Origin: Megalobrama amblycephala
Taxonomy: Eukaryota > Chordata > Actinopteri > Cypriniformes > Xenocyprididae
Length of the DNA: 64,000 nt
Assembly (NCBI RefSeq): GCF_018812025.1
Contig: NC_063058.1
Location: 23,858,645 to 23,922,644, forward strand
Direction of reading: 5' to 3'
The notes under the pieces were generated by a model. The model was given only the letters and a program-made list of their open reading frames with translations. It was not told the origin of the DNA and did not search any database. Positions 57,305-61,282 of the stretch are shown one piece after another; positions within the stretch are counted from its first letter, which is position 1, and each line of letters starts with the position of its first letter. A program made the translations under genes and the position numbers.

Positions 57305-59830
57305 CGCAAAGAGGGCAAGAAACAATTACAGTGAGAGTGACTGGTACTTTATTATCAGTATCGGGCTCGCAGATCACGTGGGTAGGGCACTTTTAACTGT
57401 TTGTGTGGATGACCATGTCTGTCACCACCGAAGACCATTTTTGACCCAGGAAAAACCCTGCATTGATTAATTTGAATTGAAATATTTAATACTTTCACAG
57501 CAAAAATTATGTATGCGATTAATTTAGATTAATTAATCAAAGAGTATGTAATTAATTAGATTAAAATTTTTAATCGATTGACAGCCCTAATATATTGCGT
57601 TACTCCATAAAAAAGTAACTAATTACCCTACTTAGTTACTTTTTATGAAAAGTAATGTGTCACATTACTTTTGCATTACTTTTTCTCACCTGGGCTTGCT
57701 TGTTTAATTTAATATATTTAATTATTACAGGTTTGCATAAAATTCTGAGATTTCACTGTTTTTATTCATTTTGAGGAATACTGAATGTTTTTGAATGTTT
57801 AAATCCATGTTCACGTTTAGTCTAGAACTACAATAACCATCATGTTCACACAGCGCACACAACACCTCTAGGACAGGAGAGCTGTCAGTCAATAAATATG
57901 AAAACTTGTATTACTTATTTTAAAAAGTAACTTAGATATTTTGTTGTAAATTGAAAAAGTAATGCGTTAAGTTACAAGTTACTTGGAAAAAGTAATCTGA
58001 TTACATAACTCAAGTTACTTGTAATGCGTTACCTCCAACACTGACTAGGGGTGTAACGGTACATATTTGTCCTGAACCGTACAGTACATACATCATGGTT
58101 CGGTGCATACAGTCAGACGAGTCAGTCACAGGCGATCCACACTCCAATCCAGAAGGATTAGCCTTACCACTTTTAACCAGCATTAACCACCAATAATTGC
58201 TTTGATACAGTACAACTTACTGAAACGTATCATATCTAGTGTAATCACTCAGTGTTTCAACCGCGGAAAGACGTCAATTGTAAACAATGTCACGTTGCAT
58301 TACATTTACCTAAGAAATGCCATTCAGTGTTAGTTCGCTAGAGAAATTAACTCTTTCGCTAAATATATGCACTATATAGCCTATATATTATCGAATATAT
58401 ACTGTACTGAACTGTCATTTTTGTGTAACGTTACACCCCTAATATATAGCATTCACGAACGCAGCACCAGTTCCATTTTTTCCATAAGTTAAATAGGGAA
58501 GGCGTAGGACATACAGCGTAAGCTTTTTGAAGAATATGAAAGTGCGGTTTTGGCGGAAGCACTTGGGAGGCGATCATTTGTTTATATAAAGCATATACAT
58601 TTACATTTTTTTCAAAAATGACCAATCATTCTGCTAGATAAGACCCTTATTCCTTGTCTGGTATCGATTAAAGCCCTTTGAAGCTGCACTGAAACTGTAA
58701 TTTTGACCGTTTCGAGGCCACTGAAGTCCACTATAAGGAGAATAATCCTGGAATGTTTTCATCAAAAACCTTAATTTCTTTTCGACTGAAGAAAGAAAGA
58801 CATGAACATCTTGGATGACATGGGGGTGAGTAAATTATCAGGAAAATTTTATTTGAAAGTGAACTAATCCTTTAAGTGTTATCTGACATAATTAAGATTA
58901 ATTTTTTCTGACACAGTTTAACTCTGAGATTTTGTCATATTTTATTACCATTTTTTTAAACTATAGTGAATAAATTGTATTAATGAATGAAATGTTCAAG
59001 GTGTCTGAATAAATGTTGGTTTTTAAAAATATCACTTATTAAAATATATATTTTTTTTATTTGTGCTTCGCAAAGGAAAACAAAAATCATTCAGGTTTGA
59101 AGGACATGAGGGTTAGTAAATGATGACAAAATGTTCAGTTTTGTATGAACTATCCACATAAATTTTCTCTATTTTTTCATAAGACATCTTCATATTCTCT
59201 GAATGTATTCTTTGTGTTCATCACACTTGCTTTATGTGGTTAGAAGACTGTTTTCAAATTCTACTTAAATGCACAGTCATTCAGTTCACTTCCATGTAGC
59301 TACTGAGACTAAAAAACAGAGACAAGGCGAAAGGGTCCAATTTTCCAGTCCTCTTATGAACTCCTCAGCCTTGGTCAGGTCAAAAAAGCTGTTCCAGAGG
59401 CTGAGAAGGTTTTTGTACATTGTGATGAAAAATTCTGAAAAAACATTTCTCTCCTGAGAATAACATGCATTGATGTTTCTTTTACAATACGAACAGAGAT
59501 ATTTATTAACTAAGAAAAAAAGGTCTTGATGTTATGTCGTCCTGAGACTATAAGCACACAGAATGTTTATACATTTCAAAACAGACATGGGGGATTTAGA
59601 GCGGGAAAGAATCAGAGAGAATGTGAAAGCAAATCAAGGGCAGATGCCTTTCTACTGTAGAAGCACTTTAGACACAACTGCATTCAAAAGCTCAATGTAC
59701 AACCACAAAATAAATATATACACTTTTCACATACCAGGTACCACTGCTGAGGGAATTTTGGATCTGTGGGTTCAATATGAATATCTCTCTTGCATCTTCG
59801 CTTGGAAATCTGCTGCTCTGCCCAAATCAC
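13358..59830 (-). CDS. furin: Furin proprotein convertase, 13 coding exons (5' partial)
   Basis: Furin is a calcium-dependent subtilisin-like type I membrane protease of the trans-Golgi, endosomes and cell surface that cleaves precursors after R-X-(K/R)-R. Thirteen exons on the - strand join in phase into 728 residues plus stop. Residue n here equals human residue n+92 through the P domain. This places autocleavage Arg at 107 (RRCKR), catalytic Asp153 (ILDDG), His194 (HGTRC), oxyanion Asn295 (ASGNGG) and Ser368 (GTSASAP) exactly. The P domain, Cys-rich region, one membrane segment and a tail with YRGI, an acidic SESDSEELE cluster and [10 protein letters not shown] follow; that tail identifies furin rather than PCSK5/6/7. 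N-glycan sequons at 387 and 440 are kept, while the one at 553 is lost. Signal peptide and most prodomain exons lie beyond 64000. Whether this is the a or b teleost copy cannot be told. Confidence 0.96.
14261..14800. mobile_element. hAT-like MITE remnant, AAGTAATGCATTAC family, forward copy
   Basis: Starts aaaagttacttttaaaagta and continues with aatgcattac. It then matches the internal blocks of the copy at 4141-4854 (gattaaatacataaa, gaatactgactgttt). It lacks the CAGTGTTGG ends and has no target duplication. Confidence 0.65.
14801..15511. other. furin intron, no further element recognised
   Basis: Includes a (GT)n tract at 15392-15413 shortly before the exon donor region. Otherwise unremarkable AT-rich intron. 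Confidence 0.4.
15512..15640 (-). CDS. furin: furin exon: end of P domain and start of Cys-rich region
   Basis: 129 nt, entering after one base of a Gly codon and leaving after the first base of a Glu codon. It encodes [13 protein letters not shown], then a variable Ser/Asp-rich linker and [20 protein letters not shown] is the last strand of the furin P domain. The acceptor is ttttccacag and the donor gtaaga. Confidence 0.95.
15933..15954. repeat. (GA)n microsatellite
   Basis: Eleven GA units followed by an A-run in the furin intron 15641-16147. Confidence 0.85.
16148..16272 (-). CDS. furin: furin exon: P domain, FNDWAFMT segment
   Basis: 125 nt encoding [20 protein letters not shown] and [15 protein letters not shown]. 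The [16 protein letters not shown] wording is essentially invariant in furins. Human Asn553 is present, but the following residues are Val-Ala, so the glycosylation sequon is gone. The donor is gtactg, which is weaker than the neighbouring gtaag-type donors. Confidence 0.96.
16512..16554. repeat. (CA)n microsatellite
   Basis: About 21 CA units in the furin intron 16273-17099, abutting an inverted dispersed repeat at 16561. Confidence 0.95.
16561..16720 (+). repeat. Dispersed repeat module, forward arm of an inverted pair
   Basis: Contains ggaagtggcgtttagtggtt, tctgccaac, gtatttctgaatgggttaac and actatgtg...gagagcat. The reverse complement of 18891-19070 carries the same blocks in the same order with a few small indels. 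Family unknown. Confidence 0.7.
16730..17060 (+). mobile_element. MITE remnant (TTCAAAAGTTTGGGG family)
   Basis: Matches the internal order of the larger copy at 30379-32801: acttttattc, aagtgacagtaaagacattt, atttctgaaggatcatgtga, then gatcaaataaat. Termini are missing. It includes a C-run near 16890-16902 and ends about 40 bp from the furin exon at 17100. Confidence 0.6.
17100..17279 (-). CDS. furin: furin exon: P domain core
   Basis: 180 nt encoding [18 protein letters not shown], then [17 protein letters not shown] and [19 protein letters not shown]. The positions matching human Arg498-Gly499-Asp500 read R-G-N, so the RGD tripeptide is absent. A MITE remnant ends about 40 bp past its donor (gtaaac). 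Confidence 0.96.
17487..17604 (-). CDS. furin: furin exon: end of catalytic domain
   Basis: 118 nt encoding [20 protein letters not shown] and [28 protein letters not shown] is the conserved catalytic-domain C-terminal signature. The N-W-T sequon matches human Asn440. The donor is gtaagg. Confidence 0.96.
17707..17810 (-). CDS. furin: furin exon: [11 protein letters not shown] segment of the catalytic domain
   Basis: 104 nt. The first base completes Asn385, then [20 protein letters not shown] and [12 protein letters not shown] follow. The N-L-T sequon corresponds to human Asn387. The donor is gtaaat at 17706-17701. The acceptor ccag is preceded by a weak pyrimidine tract. Confidence 0.95.
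17811..18890. other. furin intron, nothing recognised
   Basis: No conserved frame and no clear repeat apart from short low-complexity tracts. Confidence 0.4.
18891..19070 (-). repeat. Dispersed repeat module, reverse arm of an inverted pair
   Basis: Inverted relative to 16561-16720. Together the arms bracket furin exons 17100-17279, 17487-17604 and 17707-17810 in the pre-mRNA. Confidence 0.7.
19095..20190. repeat. Interspersed repeat of the agctgcaagcagcaattacg type
   Basis: Begins atagctgcaagcagcaatta and is followed by several internally similar segments with the phrases 'taggtggcgct' (19278, 19979 and a variant near 19708) and 'gatgatacggttcaattttg'. I recognise this as a very common teleost interspersed sequence, but cannot name the family with certainty. 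No intact coding frame. Confidence 0.6.
20285..20690 (+). mobile_element. MITE remnant (TTCAAAAGTTTGGGG family)
   Basis: Contains ttattcagaaaggatgcatt, taagacatttataatgttgc and atttctgaaggatcatatga in the same order as other copies. Ends are missing. It supplies the start of a 191-codon chance frame (20573-21148). Confidence 0.6.
21434..21534 (-). CDS. furin: furin exon: catalytic serine
   Basis: 101 nt encoding [20 protein letters not shown] and [13 protein letters not shown]. Ser at partial residue 276 equals human Ser368, the nucleophile, in the [11 protein letters not shown] box. The donor is gtgagt. The exon ends after two bases of the next Asn codon. Confidence 0.97.
21535..22429. other. 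furin intron, nothing recognised
   Basis: No repeat or conserved frame identified between the Ser exon and the degenerate tandem array. Confidence 0.4.
22430..23760. repeat. Degenerate tandem array (gaacaaatca / gactcaaccggatcat units), interrupted
   Basis: Units of roughly 75-85 bp repeat the phrases aacaaatca, tgaatca, tctttgaatcaatgac and caaccggatcattgcaatt. At least two units lie left of the insertion at 22566 and three to the right of 23561. The array is decayed. Confidence 0.6.
22566..23561. mobile_element. Large fold-back element with GGCTGCRTCCGAAAAC termini
   Basis: The 996-bp element starts GGCTGCATCCGAAAAC and ends with the inverted GTTTTCGGACGCAGCC. The arms also pair internally: ggaaagcacaggattgtggg at 22874 against cccacaatcctgtgctttcc near 23211. 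An internal ggctgcgtccgaaaac copy lies near 23040, suggesting a composite or repeated arm. The neighbouring tandem units show the unoccupied site as gaatcaatgactc, consistent with a 3-bp duplication (gat/aat). No transposase. Confidence 0.7.
24019..24799. mobile_element. hAT-like non-autonomous element with perfect 8-bp target duplication
   Basis: Starts TAGTGCTGGACGGTATACCG and ends ATACCGCCCAGCACTA, so the termini are inverted. It is flanked on both sides by catgagtg (24011-24018 and 24800-24807), an exact 8-bp duplication. 781 bp with no transposase frame. A sub-terminal ACCGGTA palindromic motif repeats at the left. Confidence 0.88.
24808..25669. other. furin intron, nothing recognised
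   Basis: An A-run at 24830-24846. Frames at 25008-25323 overlap on both strands and look like chance. Confidence 0.4.
25670..25815 (-). mobile_element. MITE fragment (TTCAAAAGTTTGGGG family)
   Basis: tcacatgatccttcagaaat followed by cattctaatatgc and a ttcttattatcagtttt block. These match 28490-28530 of the larger reverse copy. Confidence 0.55.
25995..26207 (-). CDS. furin: furin exon: oxyanion-hole asparagine
   Basis: 213 nt, exactly 71 codons, phase 0 at both ends. It encodes [20 protein letters not shown], then [19 protein letters not shown] and [17 protein letters not shown]. Asn of ASGNGG equals human Asn295. The exon sits between large repeat-filled introns. A MITE begins 53 bp upstream of its acceptor. 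Confidence 0.97.
26486..27980. mobile_element. TTAA-type fold-back element, AGGGTTAGTTCACCC family, 3' border deleted
   Basis: Left border TTAAAGGGTTAGTTCACCC. Long inverted arms run about 26486-26875 and about 27599-27980: aatatcttaatttgtgttct on the right against the inverse near 26575-26600, and gaccactgtagtcacatgaa against the inverse near 26690-26715. The right end stops at gggggtgag, short of the expected ggtgaactatcc and TTAA. Confidence 0.72.
26915..27598. mobile_element. TTAA-bounded element (AGGTCCCGTTCTTC termini) at the centre of the fold-back
   Basis: Starts TTAAAGGTCCCGTTCTTCAT and ends with the inverted GAAAAACGGGACCTTTAA. TTAA is present at 26915-26918 and 27595-27598. 684 bp, no transposase frame. 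Confidence 0.78.
28751..30378. other. furin intron, no mobile element recognised
   Basis: Nothing coding. A perfect hairpin-forming inverted repeat lies at 30068-30101. Confidence 0.4.
30068..30101. repeat. Perfect 14-bp inverted repeat with 6-nt loop
   Basis: ttttataagccttg (30068-30081) and caaggcttataaaa (30088-30101) are exact reverse complements around atagca. Confidence 0.85.
30555..31425. mobile_element. TTAA-bounded fold-back element with arms of about 300 bp
   Basis: Starts TTAAAGGGTTAGTTCACC and ends GGTGAACTATCCTTTAA, with TTAA at 30555-30558 and 31422-31425. Long inverted arms include gccatcctaggtgtatatga (near 30611) against tcatatacacctaggatggc (near 31351), and tataatggtactgaataggg against its inverse near 31270. 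871 bp. Confidence 0.85.
31542..32635 (-). mobile_element. Tc1/mariner-like transposon, internally deleted
   Basis: 1,094 bp, bounded by TA dinucleotides (31540-31541 and 32636-32637). The inverted ends are CAAACCCGATTCCAAAAAAG and the inverse ACTTTTTTGGAATCGGGTTTG; a cactgtacaaattgtgaata motif is repeated in inverted form just inside. A broken transposase lies on the - strand. Confidence 0.9.
31724..32283 (-). pseudogene. Tc1/mariner transposase remnant
   Basis: The - strand shows an N-terminal helix-turn-helix segment [20 protein letters not shown] followed by [17 protein letters not shown]. The sequence then jumps to [20 protein letters not shown] and [10 protein letters not shown] (the second Asp region of the DDE/D core), with the frame shifting between the two. 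A later segment, [20 protein letters not shown], follows in another frame and ends at a stop at 31724. The region carrying the first catalytic Asp has been deleted, so no active enzyme can be made. The family is recognised from the DNxxPH and helix-turn-helix motifs. Confidence 0.88.
32802..33790. other. furin intron with an exon-like island at 33198-33334
   Basis: Mostly AT-rich. A GC-rich 137-bp stretch flanked by AG and GT on the - strand stands out; see findings. Otherwise nothing recognised. Confidence 0.4.
33791..33963 (-). CDS. furin: furin exon: substrate-pocket segment [10 protein letters not shown]...[12 protein letters not shown]
   Basis: 173 nt. The first two bases complete Gly223, then 57 codons follow with [20 protein letters not shown] and [20 protein letters not shown]. 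The [10 protein letters not shown] box lines the S1/S2 pocket of convertases. The acceptor is gcatgcag and the donor gtcagt. Confidence 0.97.
34293..34927. mobile_element. TTAA-bounded element (AGGTGCCCTGAATTTACC / GATGGCACCT termini)
   Basis: Starts TTAAAGGTGCCCTGAATTTA and ends TCGATGGCACCTTTAA, with TTAA at 34293-34296 and 34924-34927. 635 bp. The internal text (cataacaccgactgttacat and following) is one I recognise as repeated in cyprinids. No transposase frame. Confidence 0.8.
35007..35600. repeat. Interspersed repeat beginning gggccctattttaccgcaag
   Basis: Resembles a common cyprinid sequence that opens with gggccctattttaa. It carries a GC-rich ggtcggcgcggccggcgcat segment and a ccatggcggattcgctattt block. 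The right border is uncertain. Confidence 0.45.
35601..36663. other. furin intron, simple repeats only
   Basis: A C-run at 36151-36164 and an (AC)n tract at about 36222-36256. Nothing else recognised. Confidence 0.5.
36664..36752 (-). CDS. furin: furin exon: catalytic histidine
   Basis: 89 nt. The first base completes an Arg codon split by the intron, then 29 codons [20 protein letters not shown] and GVAYNAKIG follow. The His directly after the split Arg equals human His194. The donor is gtgagt and the acceptor tctctag. The intron upstream of this exon (36753-52923) is the largest in the window, about 16 kb. Confidence 0.97.
36753..37783. other. furin intron, nothing recognised
   Basis: A short (GT)n tract at about 37672-37688. 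Frames on both strands overlap and are not coding-like. Confidence 0.4.
37784..37957. mobile_element. Truncated fold-back element starting ggctacgttcacactgcagg
   Basis: The left terminus matches a familiar cyprinid inverted-repeat element. The sequence is cut off where the next repeat begins at about 37958, and no right terminus is seen. Confidence 0.45.
37958..40450. mobile_element. Interspersed element (CAGGGGCCGTATTCACAAAA...), split by a TTAA element
   Basis: Left part 37958-38751 starts caggggccgtattcacaaaa and has a cttaaggctaaaagtagatc block. Right part 40223-40450 ends with ccttactcttagcttaagac, an inverted echo of the left end. The right terminus is incomplete. Confidence 0.55.
38752..40222. 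mobile_element. TTAA-bounded element (CCCTCTGGAGTCTGAGG start)
   Basis: TTAA at 38752-38755 is followed by CCCTCTGGAGTCTGAGG. The right end reads gacctcagggagTTAA (40219-40222), an imperfect inverted copy with a GC-rich aaacgcgccggcgcgttttt palindrome just inside. 1,471 bp. CCCT directly after TTAA is typical of piggyBac ends. No intact transposase. Confidence 0.72.
40451..41679. other. furin intron, nothing recognised
   Basis: No conserved frame or clear repeat. Confidence 0.4.
41680..42150. repeat. Minisatellite, about 118-bp unit, four full copies and a partial fifth
   Basis: The landmark gcaaagtt occurs at 41693, 41812, 41929, 42048 and 42134, giving spacings of 119, 117, 119 and 86. 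Units contain gaatggtctgttgggggacc and agcagatattaag. Copies 1 and 3 are more alike than either is to copy 2. Confidence 0.88.
42247..43625. mobile_element. hAT-like non-autonomous element with perfect 8-bp target duplication
   Basis: Starts TAGTGTTGTTTTTGGCGG and ends CGTTGACGAAAGCAACACTA. It is flanked by gtacagtg at 42239-42246 and 43626-43633. 1,379 bp. Both halves are rich in ttttagtc / gacgaaaa motifs, likely sub-terminal binding repeats. No transposase frame. Confidence 0.87.
43715..43797. repeat. 22-bp inverted repeat with 39-nt spacer
   Basis: gttttacattcctctaagaaac (43715-43736) and gtttctaagaggaatgtaaaac (43776-43797) pair with one mismatch. The spacer carries a further weak self-complementary tttgc...gcaaa. 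Confidence 0.75.
43798..46471. other. furin intron, nothing recognised
   Basis: A 196-codon frame on the - strand (45453-46043) has no recognisable domain and a low-complexity Lys/Glu-rich stretch. I treat it as chance. Confidence 0.4.
46472..48535. mobile_element. TTAA-type fold-back element, family F, copy 2, interrupted by a hAT element
   Basis: The left arm, from about 46472 (gctcacttcagaaataaaat), and the right arm, ending near 48535, are inverted copies. Pairs include aagaaattaaggtttttaag against ccttaatttcttttcgactg, and ggaataagggtcttgtctag against ctagataagacctttattcc. The same family as 11136-11925. Removing the insertion leaves about 870 bp. Confidence 0.7.
46620..47800. mobile_element. 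hAT-like element with perfect 8-bp target duplication, inside a fold-back
   Basis: Starts CAGAGATGTTCACGAGTC and ends GACTTGAGTGCCCATCTCTG. The flanking cttcagtg (46612-46619 and 47801-47808) matches exactly. 1,181 bp. Both ends carry several copies of agtccgagtcaagtctgaag, probably sub-terminal transposase-binding repeats. No transposase frame. Confidence 0.88.
48536..51593. other. furin intron, nothing recognised
   Basis: A short (AAAT)n tract near 48690-48710. No conserved frame and no clear element over about 3 kb. Confidence 0.4.
51594..52326. mobile_element. Inverted-terminus MITE (TACCCCCTTTCCACCA) with 3-bp TGG duplication
   Basis: Starts TACCCCCTTTCCACCAGC and ends TGGTGGAAAAGGGGTA, flanked by TGG at 51591-51593 and 52327-52329. 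733 bp. A 3-bp duplication suggests a PIF/Harbinger-type origin, though the family is not proven. The GC-rich centre has inverted tgagatgcatcgg / cgatgcatctcg segments that create long chance frames on both strands. Confidence 0.75.
52924..53000 (-). CDS. furin: furin exon: [14 protein letters not shown] calcium/substrate loop
   Basis: 77 nt encoding [20 protein letters not shown] and QLNDN, then AG of a split Arg codon. The RDPDPQPRY segment matches the conserved loop between the catalytic Asp and His of furins. Acceptor tttaag, donor gtaagg. Confidence 0.96.
53001..54055. other. furin intron, nothing recognised
   Basis: AT-rich with an A-run near 53854-53867. No conserved frame. Confidence 0.4.
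54056..54600. mobile_element. hAT-like element remnant (TAGAGATCGATCGATATGGG start)
   Basis: The left terminus tagagatcgatcgatatggg and the following gccgatgccgatatttagag resemble a familiar teleost hAT MITE. The right terminus is not recognisable. The remnant runs up to within about 25 bp of the donor of the furin Asp exon. Confidence 0.5.
54625..54753 (-). CDS. furin: furin exon: catalytic aspartate
   Basis: 129 nt, 43 codons, phase 0 at both ends. It encodes [20 protein letters not shown], then [20 protein letters not shown] and RNY. The first Asp of DDG equals human Asp153. The acceptor is ccttgcag and the donor gtgagc. Confidence 0.97.
54754..56332. other. furin intron, nothing recognised
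   Basis: A (GT)n tract at 55973-55989. The segment 54828-55163 is relatively GC-rich but has no conserved frame. Confidence 0.4.
56341..58043. mobile_element. hAT-like MITE (CAGTGTTGGGG family), intact ends, perfect 8-bp duplication
   Basis: Starts CAGTGTTGGGGAAAGTTACT and ends ATGCGTTACCTCCAACACTG. It is flanked by actagggg at 56333-56340 and 58044-58051. It is the best-preserved copy of the family also seen at 1320, 4141, 14261 and 26317, and is itself split by a second hAT element at 56387-57589. Confidence 0.9.
56387..57589. mobile_element. hAT-like element (TAGGGCTGTCAA termini) nested in another hAT element
   Basis: Starts TAGGGCTGTCAAAATAACGC and ends TAATCGATTGACAGCCCTA. The flanks ctatattg (56379-56386) and atatattg (57590-57597) match at 7 of 8 positions. 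1,203 bp with a long T-run at about 57277-57304. No transposase frame. Confidence 0.85.
58046..58441. mobile_element. hAT-like MITE (TAGGGGTGTAACG termini)
   Basis: Starts TAGGGGTGTAACGGTACATA and ends TTGTGTAACGTTACACCCCTA. 396 bp. With the element at 56341-58043 removed, its left flank atatctac and right flank atatatag agree at 6 of 8 positions. Its left end supplied the target site duplicated by the neighbouring element. Confidence 0.78.
58590..58880. mobile_element. Right arm of a family F fold-back element, solo
   Basis: Matches the right arms at 11770-11925 and 48260-48535 (ctagataagacccttattcc, ttgaagctgcactgaaactg, aagacatgaacatcttggat). It ends gtgaactaatcctTTAA. No matching left arm is present. 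Confidence 0.65.
58881..59734. other. furin intron, nothing recognised
   Basis: AT-rich, no conserved frame beyond the exon at 59735. Confidence 0.4.
59735..59830 (-). CDS. furin: furin exon: prodomain/catalytic-domain junction (autocleavage site)
   Basis: 96 nt, 32 codons, phase 0 at both ends. It encodes [20 protein letters not shown] and [17 protein letters not shown] at partial residues 11-15 aligns with human RRTKR (cleavage after Arg107), with Cys in place of Thr at P3. [12 protein letters not shown] is the conserved start of mature furin. The acceptor is ttttcag and the donor gtatgt. This is the most upstream furin exon I can recognise; exons for the signal peptide and earlier prodomain are not seen up to 64000. 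Confidence 0.95.
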
Positions 59831-61282
59831 CTGAAAATAACACACACACACACATAGATTAGAGGCAGTATTTCAAGTATTACACACCTACATTCTTATC
59901 GCACTCTTCTCTATTTTCACCTTTAACTAAGGATGTATATCCCTTCTGCACGGCTTGTCCTCACTCTAAAAATAACCACTTTCCACCACACTCTCCCCTG
60001 CTGTTCTTTTCAATCTGCTGTATTTTATAGCATTTCATTTAGCTCTGTGTGCACATTTGTACATATTCTTTTATGTGGTTGTGTGTCCCCACCCAAATAA
60101 CTAAATAAATAAGATCTTTTTGATTTATCGTTTCTATCTCCTAAACAGCAATCTAGAGTTTAATCTGCAATTACGAAAATTAGTTCTCAATATTTTCTCC
60201 TAAAAAAATATTTCTCTTCTAGTGTTTCATAAGAGATCTCAACAACGCCTCACATTTTGCTCAGATTTGCAAAGATGCCAAATCTGCAATGAAAAGTGAC
60301 CACGCAGTTATATGAACTTAAATATTTCTCATTCGGTTCTTCGTATATCAAGTGATATGAGCAATACTATCCACTTTGTCCACTTACTGTATGTTGACGA
60401 CTTACTCATTTGTTGCTCTAAGAGAATTTTAGTTGAAACATCACTTAGAATTGTATGAAGTTTACTGAGCTATAAAAGAGCAACCTCTGAGCAATAAAAA
60501 ATGTCCTCTGAGCAGTTTTGGTAGAGGAGATGGACATGACAGAGCGCACAGACATTAGCATTCGTACTAGCAGCGGAGTATGAAATCTAATCAGGGCCCA
60601 GAGACTTATGGACATATGAAGTGCACTCTCTGCAAAACAATGAGCAATGTTTTAAATGAGCTTAAAGGTTCACAGGCCCTCTGCCTCATATACAGGATTC
60701 ATTTTTCTCTTTACAAGGGCACGACCAGAGAGCCCAAAGATTAAATTGACTAACTCTTGCCTCTTTCTCGTTCTTAAGTCTATTCTATCAACTTCTCAGA
60801 GGAAAATCCCCCAGATAAGTTAGAAGAAGCTTCCTTCTTGGAAACTACACCTGAACACCACTGTGGCTTTTTACCACACAGCATTGTTTACATAATTACA
60901 TGTGTTCTTAGAGGTTGTAATTTACTGTCTTTTTTATTTCAGTGTCTGGGGGAAGAAAACAAACCATCTCTTGGTTAATGGATAGGTGGGTTGGCAGTGA
61001 TATGAGGATTTCTTGAAATATAACATCTGAACAATGTCTTGAGGTGTGGTAACCATAGTATAAGCAGAATATCTGACTCCGGTGCATTTAGATTATATTT
61101 AGATTATTATATTAGTTTAGATTATTAGAAAATAATGCACACTTGAGGTGGTAATGTGGCCATCCAATGATGAACAGATTGAATTTAGGCTTTTATTCAC
61201 ATATAAACATTCATCAACGCACAACGGAAGCTCAAGCATGTTTGCTTGACTGTAAGAACCAATGAGGTTAATTCTCGTGTTA
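59831..61282. other. furin intron upstream of the junction exon, nothing recognised
   Basis: A short (AC)n tract at 59840-59854. No further furin exon with prodomain sequence is seen. Confidence 0.4.
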
